Source of the DNA: JANRKB01 sp033763695
GTDB taxonomy: Bacteria > Planctomycetota > Phycisphaerae > Phycisphaerales > UBA1924
Direction of reading: 5' to 3'
Assembly (NCBI GenBank): GCA_033763695.1
Contig: JANRKB010000002.1
Span: forward strand, 62,001 to 126,000
DNA length: 64,000 nt
The position numbers were made by a program, and so were the translations under genes. Under the pieces are notes generated by a model, which made no database searches, was not told the origin of the DNA, and saw nothing but the letters and a program-made list of their open reading frames with translations. Below are positions 44,110 through 53,894 of this stretch, one piece after another (the stretch's first letter is position 1; the number at the start of each line of letters is the position of its first letter).

Positions 44110-47100
44110 TTACCCCGCCAACCGCTTGCGCAACACGCTCAGCAACGTGTCGGGCTCGAGATACTTCTCGGGCGGGCGGAAGTAGACCTCGGCCATCGCG
44201 TGCGTTTCCTTGGGCGCGAGCACGCGGATTGTCGCTTCGATCGCCTTGCTGACGTTGGCGGGAGTGCGGCCCAGCGCGTCCGCCGTCGCCTTGGCCTGCG
44301 TCGTAATGAAGATGACATCCTTCTCGCGGATGGTGACGGTGCGCACGCCGAGCGCGGCACACGCGATTCGCAGTTCGGCAAGTTCGATGAGTCGCTGCGT
44401 CGGGCGCGGCGGATCGCCGTAGGCCTGCTTGAGGTCGTCGCGGAACTGATCGAGCTGCTGTGACGTCGCGGCGGTGGCGAGACGGCGATAGGCCTCGAGC
44501 CGGCGCTGCTCGCTGGGGATGTACGCCTTGGGGATCACGCCGCCCACGCCGATCTCGACACTGGTCTTGCTGGGCGGAGCGGGCGGACGCTCGTGCTTGA
44601 GGTCGTGCACCGCGGTCTCAAGCAACTGGCAATACATCTCATAGCCGACGGCGGCGATGTGCCCGCTCTGCTCAGCGCCGAGGATGTTGCCCGCGCCGCG
44701 GATCTCCAGGTCGCGCATCGCGATCTTGAACCCCGCGCCGAGCATCGAGTATTGCTCGATCGCCTTGAGGCGCTTCTGGGCGATCTCGCGCACTGTGCGA
44801 TCGTCGGGGAGCAGCAGATAGCAGTACGCGCGATGCTTGCTGCGGCCGACGCGCCCGCGCAACTGATGCAGTTCGGCGAGGCCGAAGCGATCGGCGTTGT
44901 CGATGATCATGGTGTTCGCGCTGGCGATGTCGATGCCCGACTCGATGATGGTGGTCGAGACGAGGATGTCCGCCTGGCGGCGCATGAACTTGAGCATGAC
45001 CTCTTCGAGTTCGTGCCCTTCCATCTGGCCGTGGCCGACGACGATGCGGGCTTCGGGGGCGAGTTTCTGCACCTGATCGGCGACGCTGAGGATGTCGTGA
45101 ACGCGATTGTGAACGTAGAAGACCTGGCCGTCGCGCGAAAGTTCGCGGGCGATGGCCTGAGCCACGCGGCGCTCGTTGTAGGGGATCACTTCCGTCACGA
45201 TCGCGCGGCGGTCCAGCGGCGGCGTGGTCAGGCTGCTGATGTCGCGGATGCCGAGCATCGCCATGTGCAACGTGCGCGGGATCGGCGTGGCCGAGAGCGT
45301 GAGCACATCAACAGTCATGCGCAGCCGGAGCAACTGCTCCTTGTGCTCAACGCCGAAGCGTTGCTCTTCGTCGATCACAACGAGGCCGAGGTCGGCGAAC
45401 TTGACGTCCTGTGACAACAGGCGATGCGTGCCGATGACAAGATCGACCTGGCCCTTCCGCAGGGCGGCGAGCGTGTCGTTCTGCTCCTTGGTCGTCTTGA
45501 AGCGCGACAGACTCTCGACGCGGAATGGATAGCCCGCGAAGCGCGAGCGGAATGTGCGCTCGTGCTGCTCGGCGAGCACGGTGGTCGGCACCAGCACGGC
45601 GACCTGTTTACCAAACTCGCAGGCCTTGAATGCGGCACGGATGGCCAGTTCGGTCTTGCCGAAGCCGACGTCGCCGCAGATCAGGCGGTCCATCGGGCGG
45701 GGCTTGCCCATGTCCTGCTTGATGGCGGCGAGCGCGCTCAACTGGTCTTCGGTCTCGGTGTAGGGGAACTCGGCCTCGAACTCCTTCTGCCACGTCGTGT
45801 CACCGGGGAACGACGTGCCGGGGATGTGCTCGCGTGCGGCACGCACACGCAGCAACTCGGCGGCGAGGTCCTTGACGCTCTCGGCGGTGCGCTCCTTCTG
45901 GTTCTTCCACTTCTGGCCGCCCAGCGTCGAGAGCGGCGGCTTGCCGCTGAAGCCACCGACGTACTTCTGCACCAGATCGATCTGCATCGCGGGCACATGC
46001 AGTTTGGCGCGACCCGCGAACTCCAGCGTGAGATACTCCTCGAGTTCCTGCTCGCGGGCTTTGCCCTCGCGCTTCTTGAGCGCGTGCTCGCTCCCCGGCA
46101 GCGGGCGCGGCTTCATCAGCGTCAGGCCGGTGAAGAGCGCGATGCCGTGATCCTGATGCACCACATGATCGCCAACCTTGAAATCAAGGAAGGTGTCGAT
46201 GGCGCGGGTGGCACGCATCTTGCCCGCGCGGCGGCGCACGGTGAAGCGGTTGAGCAGTTCGTGATAAGGCACGAGCGCGATGGTGTGCTCGACGCCCGAT
46301 TGATCGCGCCCGCGATAGACGAAGCCCAGGTGCAGATAGCCGTCGACGGATTCGACGCCGCAGGAATGACCATTTGAGCCAGCGGCGCCCGGCGCGAACT
46401 CCGCCAACAACTCGCCGAGGCGTTGGCGTTCACCTTCGTTCTGGCAGAAGACGACGACGCGCTCGCCGCCGCGTGCGCCGTCGCCCGCGCGAGCGTTCTC
46501 GCCAGGGCGGACCATGGCCGCGAGTTCCTTCACCGCTTCGCCTGCATCACGGCTGAAAGCTTGCAACGTGCCGATGTCGAGTTCGACGCGTGCGTCGGCG
46601 GCAGCCGCGGCAACGCTGAAGGCGTTGATCTCGGCCATCGCGTGGGCGTGGTGCTGGATGGCGGCGAGGGTCGCGGGCGGGCCGTAGATGCCTTTGCTGT
46701 CGGTGACGCGTTCGAAGTAGCCGCGAGCCTGTTCGACGAGCTCCATCGTCTCGGCGAGGACGGCGACAAAGCCGCTGGGCAACAGCGAGACGAACGGTAC
46801 GCCCGCGTCGCTGACGGCCGTCGCAGCGTCGGCGGCGACCAGCGCCACGCTCTGCACCTGGCGATCAGAGCCCATCGTTTCCAGGTCGACTTCGGCGATG
46901 CGCTCGATGGTGTCGCCGAAGAACTCAAGTCGCACGGGCACGCCGCCGGCGCTGGCGTTCGCGGCTTCTTCGCCGCTGCCCGCGGGCGGGAAGATGTCCA
47001 TGATGCCGCCGCGGGTGGCGAAGTCGCCGGGCTCTTCAACCGTATCGACGCGCGAATAACCCGCGGCGTCGAGCCAGCGGCCCAGTTCGGCGGGTGGGAC

Positions 47101-47589
47101 ATCCTCGCCAACGCGGAGCACGCGCGAGAGACGATCCATCGCCGCGGGCGCGGGAACGGACTGCATGAGCGCGGAGATGGGAGCGACAACGACGGTGGCT
47201 GGTTCAAGCCCGGCGAGCACACGACGTTGCACGCCGAGCCGCTCGGCGAACAGTTCGAGGCTCGCGCCGCTCTCGCCGGGGAGCGACTCCAGCGCGGGCA
47301 GGCGAATCGCGTTCACGCCCGAGGCGATCAGTTCATCGAGGGCTTCCTCGGCATCATCGAGGTGCGCGACAACGAGCAGGACTGTGCGTTTGGTCAGCGT
47401 GGCGGTCGCGCCGGCGACGAGTGCCGTGCTCGACCCCGCGGCACCCGACGCGGCCACACGGCGCCCGGCACTCAGCGCGTCGGCCAACGCACGCACGTTG
47501 GCATCGCGTGTCAGCGTGCAAATGAACCAATCCGCCGCGAGACTGGCGGCAGCGTTGGCGGCGGGTTGATGTGGGGCCGGATCGCTCAT
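44110..47589 (-). CDS. mfd: Transcription-repair coupling factor Mfd
   Basis: 1159 residues, normal for Mfd, the ATP-driven translocase that removes RNA polymerase stalled at DNA lesions and recruits UvrA. The N-terminal third is the UvrB-like region. The RNA-polymerase-interacting domain includes DHVVHQDHGIALFTG (about residue 475). The helicase motifs are intact: Walker A GDVGFGKTE near 640 and DEEQRFG near 738, then TLSATPIPRTLHMAM. The TRG region includes GHGQMEGHELEEVM, and the C-terminal TRCF domain follows. The ATG at 47589 gives MSDPAPHQP. Sequence further upstream overlaps the divergent small gene and is rejected. Confidence 0.96.
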   Translation of the reverse strand: MSDPAPHQPAANAAASLAADWFICTLTRDANVRALADALSAGRRVAASGAAGSSTALVAGATATLTKRTVLLVVAHLDDAEEALDELIASGVNAIRLPALESLPGESGASLELFAERLGVQRRVLAGLEPATVVVAPISALMQSVPAPAAMDRLSRVLRVGEDVPPAELGRWLDAAGYSRVDTVEEPGDFATRGGIMDIFPPAGSGEEAANASAGGVPVRLEFFGDTIERIAEVDLETMGSDRQVQSVALVAADAATAVSDAGVPFVSLLPSGFVAVLAETMELVEQARGYFERVTDSKGIYGPPATLAAIQHHAHAMAEINAFSVAAAAADARVELDIGTLQAFSRDAGEAVKELAAMVRPGENARAGDGARGGERVVVFCQNEGERQRLGELLAEFAPGAAGSNGHSCGVESVDGYLHLGFVYRGRDQSGVEHTIALVPYHELLNRFTVRRRAGKMRATRAIDTFLDFKVGDHVVHQDHGIALFTGLTLMKPRPLPGSEHALKKREGKAREQELEEYLTLEFAGRAKLHVPAMQIDLVQKYVGGFSGKPPLSTLGGQKWKNQKERTAESVKDLAAELLRVRAAREHIPGTSFPGDTTWQKEFEAEFPYTETEDQLSALAAIKQDMGKPRPMDRLICGDVGFGKTELAIRAAFKACEFGKQVAVLVPTTVLAEQHERTFRSRFAGYPFRVESLSRFKTTKEQNDTLAALRKGQVDLVIGTHRLLSQDVKFADLGLVVIDEEQRFGVEHKEQLLRLRMTVDVLTLSATPIPRTLHMAMLGIRDISSLTTPPLDRRAIVTEVIPYNERRVAQAIARELSRDGQVFYVHNRVHDILSVADQVQKLAPEARIVVGHGQMEGHELEEVMLKFMRRQADILVSTTIIESGIDIASANTMIIDNADRFGLAELHQLRGRVGRSKHRAYCYLLLPDDRTVREIAQKRLKAIEQYSMLGAGFKIAMRDLEIRGAGNILGAEQSGHIAAVGYEMYCQLLETAVHDLKHERPPAPPSKTSVEIGVGGVIPKAYIPSEQRRLEAYRRLATAATSQQLDQFRDDLKQAYGDPPRPTQRLIELAELRIACAALGVRTVTIREKDVIFITTQAKATADALGRTPANVSKAIEATIRVLAPKETHAMAEVYFRPPEKYLEPDTLLSVLRKRLAG

Positions 47590-47738
47590 AACTGGAAAAA
47601 TGCCGGCGCGCACGCCTGCCCGGCACCGGCCAGTCCAGACGCTCCGCCACGGATTCCAAAGACGCCAGAAGCGTATCGCGATCGGGGCGTGCGCGACGCA
47701 TGCTCGTGCACGCACGCGCGGGCGATATGCTGCGGCGT

Positions 47739-48116
47739 ATGAATGCCGCACGTGGCGTGCTGTTGCTGCATGAACTACCCGACGGCACATCGCACATCGA
47801 CTGGATGTTTGAGGAACGCCCGGGAGCGGCGTCGCTGCGATCGTTTCGGATCGCGTGTCGCATCGATGCCGCGGATTGCCCGGAGCGGTTTGAGGCGACG
47901 CCGACGCCGAACCATCGAACGGCGTATTTGACCTACGAAGGCGCGGTGTCGGGTGGACGCGGCACGGTGCGACGATTGGCGAGCGCCGACGCGTGGGTGC
48001 ATGCCGCGGACGATGCGTCGATCGAGCTCACCTGCGATTGGGGCCTTGGCCCACGGCGTTGGCGCGGGCAACGGGCGGCGGCGGATCAATGGGTGTTTGC
48101 ACAAGTCCGTGACTGA
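47739..48116 (+). CDS. Stand-alone LigD N-terminal (3'-phosphoesterase-like) domain protein
   Basis: 125 residues from the ATG at 47739. GVLLLHELPDGTSHIDWMFE and HRTAYLTYEGAVSGGRGTVR match the pattern of the LigD_N/DNA-polymerase-ligase N-terminal family, which in LigD trims 3' ends during non-homologous end joining. No ligase, polymerase or Ku gene is adjacent. The short stand-alone form is common in planctomycetes in my recollection, and whether it retains nuclease activity is unknown. It is divergent from mfd, a DNA-repair neighbour. Confidence 0.65.
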   Translation: MNAARGVLLLHELPDGTSHIDWMFEERPGAASLRSFRIACRIDAADCPERFEATPTPNHRTAYLTYEGAVSGGRGTVRRLASADAWVHAADDASIELTCDWGLGPRRWRGQRAAADQWVFAQVRD

Positions 48117-48249
48117 ACGGACGGATTGCAGCCCGTGTTTTCATGCCGTTCGCGACGGCGGTTTGTGGTATGCTGGCGCTATTCCCGCGGGCCTGGCTCG
48201 TGTGGGGCTGGTCCGTGGCGTTGTGCTTCTCTTGCATCGGGAGCCAGCC

Positions 48250-48624
48250 ATGCGCGTCGTTGCTCCGCTTCGTTCTGCCGAAGGGCCGCTCGGTTCGTCC
48301 GCGGGCCATCCGCCGTCGGGCATCTCGAGTATGCCCGCCGCCGAACCACCCAAACCAAAGATCCAGGCGTTTGAACAGCGCATGTCCGCGGGCAAGTCCG
48401 AGGACACGTGGAAGCGCACGCCGAATCCCACGGGCACCGGCGCGGTGCACGTCAAGAGCTTCCACGCGAAGCTCACGGGCGAGAGCCTTGAGTTTCTCGA
48501 CAAGCAGATCAACGAGTGGCTCGACGCCCACCCGCAATATGAGGTGAAGCTCGTGACCTCGACCGTGGGCGAGTGGACGGGCAAGCTCAAGGAACCGAAC
48601 CTGATCGTGCAGGTGTGGGTCTGA
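48250..48624 (+). CDS. Conserved small protein of unknown function
   Basis: 124 residues from the ATG at 48250, preceded by GGAG at 48240-48243. The first ~45 residues are variable. The rest (GTGAVHVKSFHAKLTGESLE, then QINEWLDAHPQYEVKLVTST, then VGEWTGKLKEPNLIVQVWV) looks like a compact alpha/beta domain, and I recall it as a conserved planctomycete protein without assigned function. A TATGCT-like -10 lies around 48170. It is convergent with the DUF1275-STAS gene. Confidence 0.65.
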   Translation: MRVVAPLRSAEGPLGSSAGHPPSGISSMPAAEPPKPKIQAFEQRMSAGKSEDTWKRTPNPTGTGAVHVKSFHAKLTGESLEFLDKQINEWLDAHPQYEVKLVTSTVGEWTGKLKEPNLIVQVWV

Positions 48625-48668
48625 GGCCCGGCGTCGGTCTCGCGTGATGACGCACGAGGCGATGGAGT

Positions 48669-49853
48669 TCATGACGCGCGCTGAGCGCGGCGTTGCTGCA
48701 GCGCGAACTGCTCCAGCAGCACAAGGCCGCGTGCGATGGCCAGCTCCAGGTCTGGACAGACGCTGTCGGGATCGAGCAGATCATCAGCCGCGGCACGCAG
48801 TTGATCGATCTGTGCGCCGGTCACACCGGCGATGACCATCCGCCGCCCCTGCTGACGAAAGCGGGCGAGAGCGCTGCGCAGTTCCGTGGCGGAGTTGTCG
48901 TCCAGCGCGGTGACTTCATCCAGATCAAGCACGACCACGCGGGCCTTCTCGGGCAGGCGCTCAGACCACGCGATGAGGTTGGGCAGACGCTGGCGGCCGC
49001 CGCGACGGGCCGCTCGGCGGCGATCCTTGCGGAGGTGATAGACCACCAGCGCGTCGGGCAAGCCGAGGTTGGCGTTGCCGATGAGCTCGCTGGGCTCGAT
49101 CTCGGCGATCGGGCGGATCACATCCTGGTAGATGATCCAAGCAAGAAAGATGACCGGCGGAAACATCGCGATCCGCGGCTGATGGCGGTAGAGCAGCGCA
49201 CCCAACCCCGCGCCCAGCGCGAAACTGAGAAGGATCGAGAGCAGCAGCGCGAGGCGGCGCGCGGTGGGATGGTGGTGCAGCGAGCGGGCGATGGCGGTGG
49301 CGTTCTTGACGTCGATGTCGCGGGCCTTGTCGCGCAGCCACAAGAGCATCTGGGCCATCTCAAGGCCCAGGTCGGTGAGGACGCCGGTGACGTGCGTGGT
49401 GCGCACGACGCCGCTGGAGATGCGCGTGATTGTGGCGTTCTGCAGGCCCATCGCGACCGACGCGGCCCCGGTCATGAGGTAGAGCGGTGTGCCGCTGGCG
49501 AGGCCCTCGGCACGCACCTCAACACCAAAAGCAAACGCGGCGAGCAGCACGGCCTCGAGCGCCATGGGCAGGACGTAGATCGATTCCCAGCCGCGGCGAC
49601 GACCGAACTCGGTGGCGAAGCCCGACAGGAACGCTCCGAGCAGGAAGGTCATGAGCAGGAAGCCCAGGAACGCCGCACCGGCCCACTCGCCCAGCACGAC
49701 ATCGCGGCCAAAGTCCGAAGTGGTGCCCGACACGTGCGACACGACATGGCCGCAGGCGAGGATGGCGACGATGTTGGTGCAGCCGGCCACCCACGCCAGC
49801 GTGATCGCAAGGCGTGCCTGCTGGGTGAAGGAATGGGCCTGGGCGACGAACAC
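48669..49853 (-). CDS. DUF1275 (YoaK-like) membrane protein fused to a STAS domain
   Basis: 394 residues. Residues 1-~245 carry the DUF1275 membrane region: ITLAWVAGCTNIVAILACGH, SHVSGTTSDFG, GFLLMTFLLGAFLSGFATEF and VVRTTHVTGVLTDLGLEM are its hallmarks, with about seven helices. The soluble C-terminus (ARVVVLDLDEVTALDDNSAT, then ELRSALARFRQQGRRMVIAG) is a STAS domain, as in SulP transporters and anti-anti-sigma factors. The start is GTG at 49853 with GGAG 6 nt upstream. A TTG at 49910 is possible but lacks such a site. The combination suggests a transporter or sensor regulated through its STAS part. Confidence 0.82.
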   Translation of the reverse strand: MFVAQAHSFTQQARLAITLAWVAGCTNIVAILACGHVVSHVSGTTSDFGRDVVLGEWAGAAFLGFLLMTFLLGAFLSGFATEFGRRRGWESIYVLPMALEAVLLAAFAFGVEVRAEGLASGTPLYLMTGAASVAMGLQNATITRISSGVVRTTHVTGVLTDLGLEMAQMLLWLRDKARDIDVKNATAIARSLHHHPTARRLALLLSILLSFALGAGLGALLYRHQPRIAMFPPVIFLAWIIYQDVIRPIAEIEPSELIGNANLGLPDALVVYHLRKDRRRAARRGGRQRLPNLIAWSERLPEKARVVVLDLDEVTALDDNSATELRSALARFRQQGRRMVIAGVTGAQIDQLRAAADDLLDPDSVCPDLELAIARGLVLLEQFALQQRRAQRAS

Positions 49854-50087
49854 CGAGGACTCCGCACAAAGCACAAGAATGCCTGCCCGATCGAGAACCG
49901 GACGCGACAAACAACCGTATCAACTTCCTATAACCATCGGCCGAATCGGCCCGCGGGTGGAATCCATGGCCGCGTTTGCGGTCGAAGTGGTGCAGGCGGC
50001 CCCCACCCCACTGCCACACTGCCACACGGGGCGGCACGGGCCTTGCGTCGCGGGCGGCTGATACACTGATTGTCCACGGAGGTCGCG

Positions 50088-51344
50088 ATGCCGCTCTGGC
50101 CCACGCACGACATGCATCATCACGTGTCACGCTCGTGGTCGCGACGTCGCGATGCACTGCCGCTTGTTGCGCTGCTGCTGGCCCACGCCGGGCTGGCCGG
50201 GCACGCCGTCGCGGCCCCGGACCCCGTGACACCCGCACCAAACGCCGGCGCGGCCAAGGCTGCGCCCCGCGCCAACCTCGCGCCAAACGCCAAAGCCGAC
50301 GCTGCCGCCGAACTCGCGCGACTGATTGCCGATCTGGACTCGGCGGAGTTGCTGACGCGTATCGAAGCCCATCGCAATCTCTTCCAGACCGAGACGATCT
50401 CGCTGAGCGCGATGATCAGTGCGCTGGGGCGGGTGGATCTGTCGAGCGAGCAGCGGACGCGTCTGAATGATGTGGCGTTCGCGCGATTTGTGAACTCGCC
50501 GCGCGGCGCGATGGGCGTGAGCTATCAGCAGGGCACGGGTGATCGGCTCGTGATTGATGCGCCGCTGTCGCGCTGGGATTCGGCCCGCGTCTTCCGCTCG
50601 GGTGATGCGGTGATCTCGATCGACGGGCGACTGGTCAGCGAGATCGAGGACGTGCGCGTGTGCGTGATCGCGCGTGATCCGGGCGAGATGGCCAACGTCG
50701 TCTTCGAGCGCGACGGGGTGCTGATGCGGGCGGCGGTCCGTCTCGGCAAGTTCGATGAGCTCGACAACTTCCGCAGCCCGATCACGGAAGAGAACTACAA
50801 GCGGGCGTGGCAGCTTCGGCTGGAGCGCGAGGTGGGCAACGCGACCATCGGCGAGCACGCGGTGGAATCGGGGCTGACGGCACGCGAGGTGAGCCGGCGC
50901 GATGCCGCACTGCGCGTGGCGATCCTCACCCCGCCGCGCGAGCTTGATCAGGCGGCGTCGGCCGCGGGGCCCAATGCCGTCGTCGGCATCGCCGATCCTG
51001 CGGGGCAGAGCGGCGAGGATCGCGCGTTGCATGTCGCGGGCACGTTGCCCGAACTGAGCAATCAGGCGTTCACGTCGCTGGATCCGAGGCGCGGCGAGGG
51101 GAATCGCCGCCGCGGGCCGCGCCAGGTCGAGATCCAGAACAACGCGCAGATCGTCGCGGCGTTGCGCGAGCGGTTTGAATCCGATCGCAAAGATCGCGAG
51201 GCGGCAATCGCTCAGGACAAGGCCCGTTTGGGCATGCCGGGGCTGAATCGCGAGCAACTCGCCGAGCTGCGCCGACGCATCCAGAGCAATGAGGACGCGG
51301 TTCGCGTGCTGGAACTGCAGATTCAGTCGCTCCGCGAGAAGTAA
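50088..51344 (+). CDS. Secreted PDZ-like domain protein with coiled-coil tail
   Basis: 418 residues from the ATG at 50088, close behind GGAGGT (50078-50083). The signal peptide (ALPLVALLLAHAGLAGHAVA) is followed by an Ala/Pro linker. At ~150-220 is a PDZ-like segment (GAMGVSYQQGTGDRLVID, SARVFRSGDAVISIDGRLVS, MANVVFERDGVLM). The C-terminal ~80 residues are charged and likely coiled coil (ALRERFESDRKDREAAIAQD, LRRRIQSNEDAVRVLELQIQ). No protease residues are seen, so it is probably a periplasmic scaffold. The wider family is not recognised. Confidence 0.75.
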   Translation: MPLWPTHDMHHHVSRSWSRRRDALPLVALLLAHAGLAGHAVAAPDPVTPAPNAGAAKAAPRANLAPNAKADAAAELARLIADLDSAELLTRIEAHRNLFQTETISLSAMISALGRVDLSSEQRTRLNDVAFARFVNSPRGAMGVSYQQGTGDRLVIDAPLSRWDSARVFRSGDAVISIDGRLVSEIEDVRVCVIARDPGEMANVVFERDGVLMRAAVRLGKFDELDNFRSPITEENYKRAWQLRLEREVGNATIGEHAVESGLTAREVSRRDAALRVAILTPPRELDQAASAAGPNAVVGIADPAGQSGEDRALHVAGTLPELSNQAFTSLDPRRGEGNRRRGPRQVEIQNNAQIVAALRERFESDRKDREAAIAQDKARLGMPGLNREQLAELRRRIQSNEDAVRVLELQIQSLREK

Positions 51345-51605
51345 GCCCCCGGGCCCGGCGAACACTGGTCCGGCTGGCCGTCGCAAACATGGTGAAATCG
51401 GGGCGCGACCTTTCCCAACCGTTTCTGGATCGAGCCTGGTTCTCGCCTGGATCGAGGCTCGATCGGGGCGTGCCGTCATCCGCGAGGGTGGCCGCGTCCG
51501 TATACTCGCGCCGCTTCGTTGTTTGGTGATTGTCCTGACGACTTGCACGGTTCCGGTCTGACCATTCATTGATCGTTCACCGCTCCACTTGAGAAGGAAC
51601 GCCCC

Positions 51606-53540
51606 ATGCGCACCGCCGCCCGTCGATTGATGCCCTGTGCTCTTTCCGCCATCGCACTCGCCCTGTTTGCGGGTTCGGCCCAGGCGGCGTTCCCGGCGGC
51701 GATCGATCGCATCTCGCCCGATACGCCGCTGATCGTCGGCGTGGACAAACTCGAAACGCTGCACGCCAAACTGAGCAAACTGGTGCAGACCGTGAGCCCC
51801 GAAAACAGCCAGGTCATCGTCATGGCGAACATGGTGATGGGCATGCCGGGCGTGCGCAAGGACGGCTCGGTCGCGCTGGCGATCTATCCCGAGGATCACA
51901 AAGCCAAGAAGGTCAAGAACGAGGCCGAGGGCAAGGACGCGGACGCCGAAGCGGACGATGACGTCGCCGGCCCGAAGGAAGACCCGGTCGTCGTGGTGGT
52001 GCCGATCAGCGATTACGCGGCGTTCGTGCAGGGCTTTGGAGGCAAGGCCGAGGACAAGATCACCACGCTGACGGGCATGGACACCCCGATGAAGTGCAAG
52101 GATTTGGGCGATGGCTACGCCGCCCTCTCGGCGCACAAGGACCTGCTCGCCAAGTTCTCGGGCAGCAAGGGCAATCTGGACGCGATGAAGAAGATGGCCG
52201 GTCCGGTGGGACAGAAGGTTGCGGAGACCTCCGACGTCTTCGTCATCGCCAACATGGAAAAGATGGGCAAGATGCTCGTCGACGGCGTGAAGAAGGCGCA
52301 GCGTGAGGCGCTCTCGGGCCCCGCGGCCATGATGGCTGGCGGCAACCCCGACAGCATGAAGAAGATGATCCAGCCGATGCTCGACGCGACCGAGACCTTC
52401 GCACGCGACGCCTCTGCCGCGTTCGCGGGCTTTGGCATCAGCGAGAAGGCTGTGTGGATGGACTTCGCCGCCCAGTTCAAGGAAGGCACGGAGTCGTTCA
52501 AGCTCTTCAGCGGCAGCGGCAACACCGGCAAACTGCTCGGCCGCCTGCCCAACCAGCCCTATCTGTTCGCCGCGGCGATGGACACGTCGAACCCCAACGT
52601 CAAGAAGTTCGTCAAGACGGTGTATGAGGCTCTGCCCGCCTCGGCGGACCTGCAGGCGCTGAGCGGCCAGGGCAAGAAGGCCGACGCGGGCGCCAAGAAC
52701 GACAACATGCCGACGACCGACTTCGGCGGGTTCAAGGAACTCATCAAGAACATCGACACCACCGGCGGCTATGCGATGCAGCTGGGCTTCACGCCCGCGT
52801 CGATGACCGGCGGCGGTCTGCTCTCGGGCATGGTGACGTATATGCAGACGTCCAACCCGGGCGCGATGATCGAGAGCGCCAAGACGCAGATCGAGAAGCT
52901 CAACGGCTTCAAGGACACCAGCGCGTCGTTCAAGACCACTTATGCCGCGGGCGGCGATGACGTCGGCGGCGTGAAGATCGACATGTGGTCGATCAAGACG
53001 CAGTTCAACCCCAACAACCCGGGCGCGATGCAGATGCAGATGGCCTCGGGTTTCCTGATCGGCGGCATGGGCACGGTCGGCGGCGCGACGGCCAAGCTCG
53101 ACGACGCCGTGGTCACGACCCTGAGCCAGAACAAGGTCATGGTCAAGGCCGCGATCGATGCCGCCACCAAGGGCGACGGCATGGGCGCGGACGCGATCTA
53201 CAACCGCTCGGCGTCGCTGCTGCCGGAGAATCGCGTCGTCGAGTTCAGCGTCGGCACCAAGTCGATCGTCGAAGTGGTGCAGATGGCGATGAGCATGTTC
53301 GGCGGCGGCACATCGTTCGAAGTTCCCGCCGACATCTCGCCCCTTGCTATGGGCATGACCGCCGACTCGGGCGGCACGATCTTCCGCACCGTCGTCCCCA
53401 TGGACGTCATCCAGATGGTCAAGTCCATCCAGGAGCAGGCCCAGCGCGTACCGGAAGGCGATGAAGGCGACATGCAGGGCGAAGAGCCCAATGGCAACGA
53501 GAACATGGGCAACGAGAAGGAAGAAAAGCCCAAGTTCTAA
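51606..53540 (+). CDS. Secreted protein of unknown function
   Basis: 644 residues with a signal peptide ending SAQA and AAGGA before the ATG. DRISPDTPLIVGVDKLETLH and YLFAAAMDTSNPNVKKFVKT suggest the long alpha/beta proteins often annotated as DUF3352-like, built from two related halves. An acidic Lys/Glu/Asp stretch occurs at ~98-122. The C-terminus is Gly/Asn/Glu-rich and ends EKPKF. Many Lys and Met residues set it apart from its neighbours. The protein is probably periplasmic and abundant. A TATACT at 51501 could be the -10, and a strong terminator follows. Confidence 0.7.
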   Translation: MRTAARRLMPCALSAIALALFAGSAQAAFPAAIDRISPDTPLIVGVDKLETLHAKLSKLVQTVSPENSQVIVMANMVMGMPGVRKDGSVALAIYPEDHKAKKVKNEAEGKDADAEADDDVAGPKEDPVVVVVPISDYAAFVQGFGGKAEDKITTLTGMDTPMKCKDLGDGYAALSAHKDLLAKFSGSKGNLDAMKKMAGPVGQKVAETSDVFVIANMEKMGKMLVDGVKKAQREALSGPAAMMAGGNPDSMKKMIQPMLDATETFARDASAAFAGFGISEKAVWMDFAAQFKEGTESFKLFSGSGNTGKLLGRLPNQPYLFAAAMDTSNPNVKKFVKTVYEALPASADLQALSGQGKKADAGAKNDNMPTTDFGGFKELIKNIDTTGGYAMQLGFTPASMTGGGLLSGMVTYMQTSNPGAMIESAKTQIEKLNGFKDTSASFKTTYAAGGDDVGGVKIDMWSIKTQFNPNNPGAMQMQMASGFLIGGMGTVGGATAKLDDAVVTTLSQNKVMVKAAIDAATKGDGMGADAIYNRSASLLPENRVVEFSVGTKSIVEVVQMAMSMFGGGTSFEVPADISPLAMGMTADSGGTIFRTVVPMDVIQMVKSIQEQAQRVPEGDEGDMQGEEPNGNENMGNEKEEKPKF

Positions 53541-53568
53541 GCCGATCGTGATAGTTCAGAAATCCCAG

Positions 53569-53604
53569 ACGCCCTCTCGGAGATCGAGAGGGCGTTTTGT
53601 TTTT
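53569..53604 (+). terminator. Intrinsic terminator
   Basis: An 11-bp perfect stem ACGCCCTCTCG/CGAGAGGGCGT with a 5-nt loop is followed by TTTTGTTTTT, 28 bp after the preceding stop. Confidence 0.92.
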
Positions 53605-53606
53605 GG

Positions 53607-53670
53607 AAGAAGAGAAGAAGAGACAAAGAGACGAAGAGACGGAGAGCCGAAGTGCGAAAGGCACGAGGTC
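53607..53670. repeat. Octamer tandem array A
   Basis: Eight units in 8-nt register: AAGAAGAG AAGAAGAG ACAAAGAG ACGAAGAG ACGGAGAG and then degrading copies. Purine-rich on the plus strand. Confidence 0.8.
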
Positions 53671-53686
53671 AGCTCGCAGCTGCAGA

Positions 53687-53894
53687 CGCTTCGCCACCGC
53701 GAAGCGGTGGTGGCGAGTCGCGTGGGGTCGTCGCGCAGCGACACCCCACGAGCGCATCACACCTCGCGCGGGATCGGCGAGCGTGGATCGCTTGGCGCAC
53801 AATCCATGTTCGACAATCCTGTTGGTCGGTTGGCTTTTCCGGGGGTGCGGCTGCGCCGCGACCCCCGGCTACTCAGCCTCACGGCTTCGCCGTG
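53687..53894. repeat. Cluster of four stem-loops
   Basis: CGCTTCGC/GCGAAGCG at 53687-53706; CGTGGGGT/ACCCCACG with inner GTCG/CGAC at 53721-53750; CCGGGGGT/ACCCCCGG with inner GCGG/CCGC at 53839-53868; CACGGC/GCCGTG at 53880-53894. All have perfect arms and short loops. None has a T-run. No gene fits this region. Confidence 0.75.
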
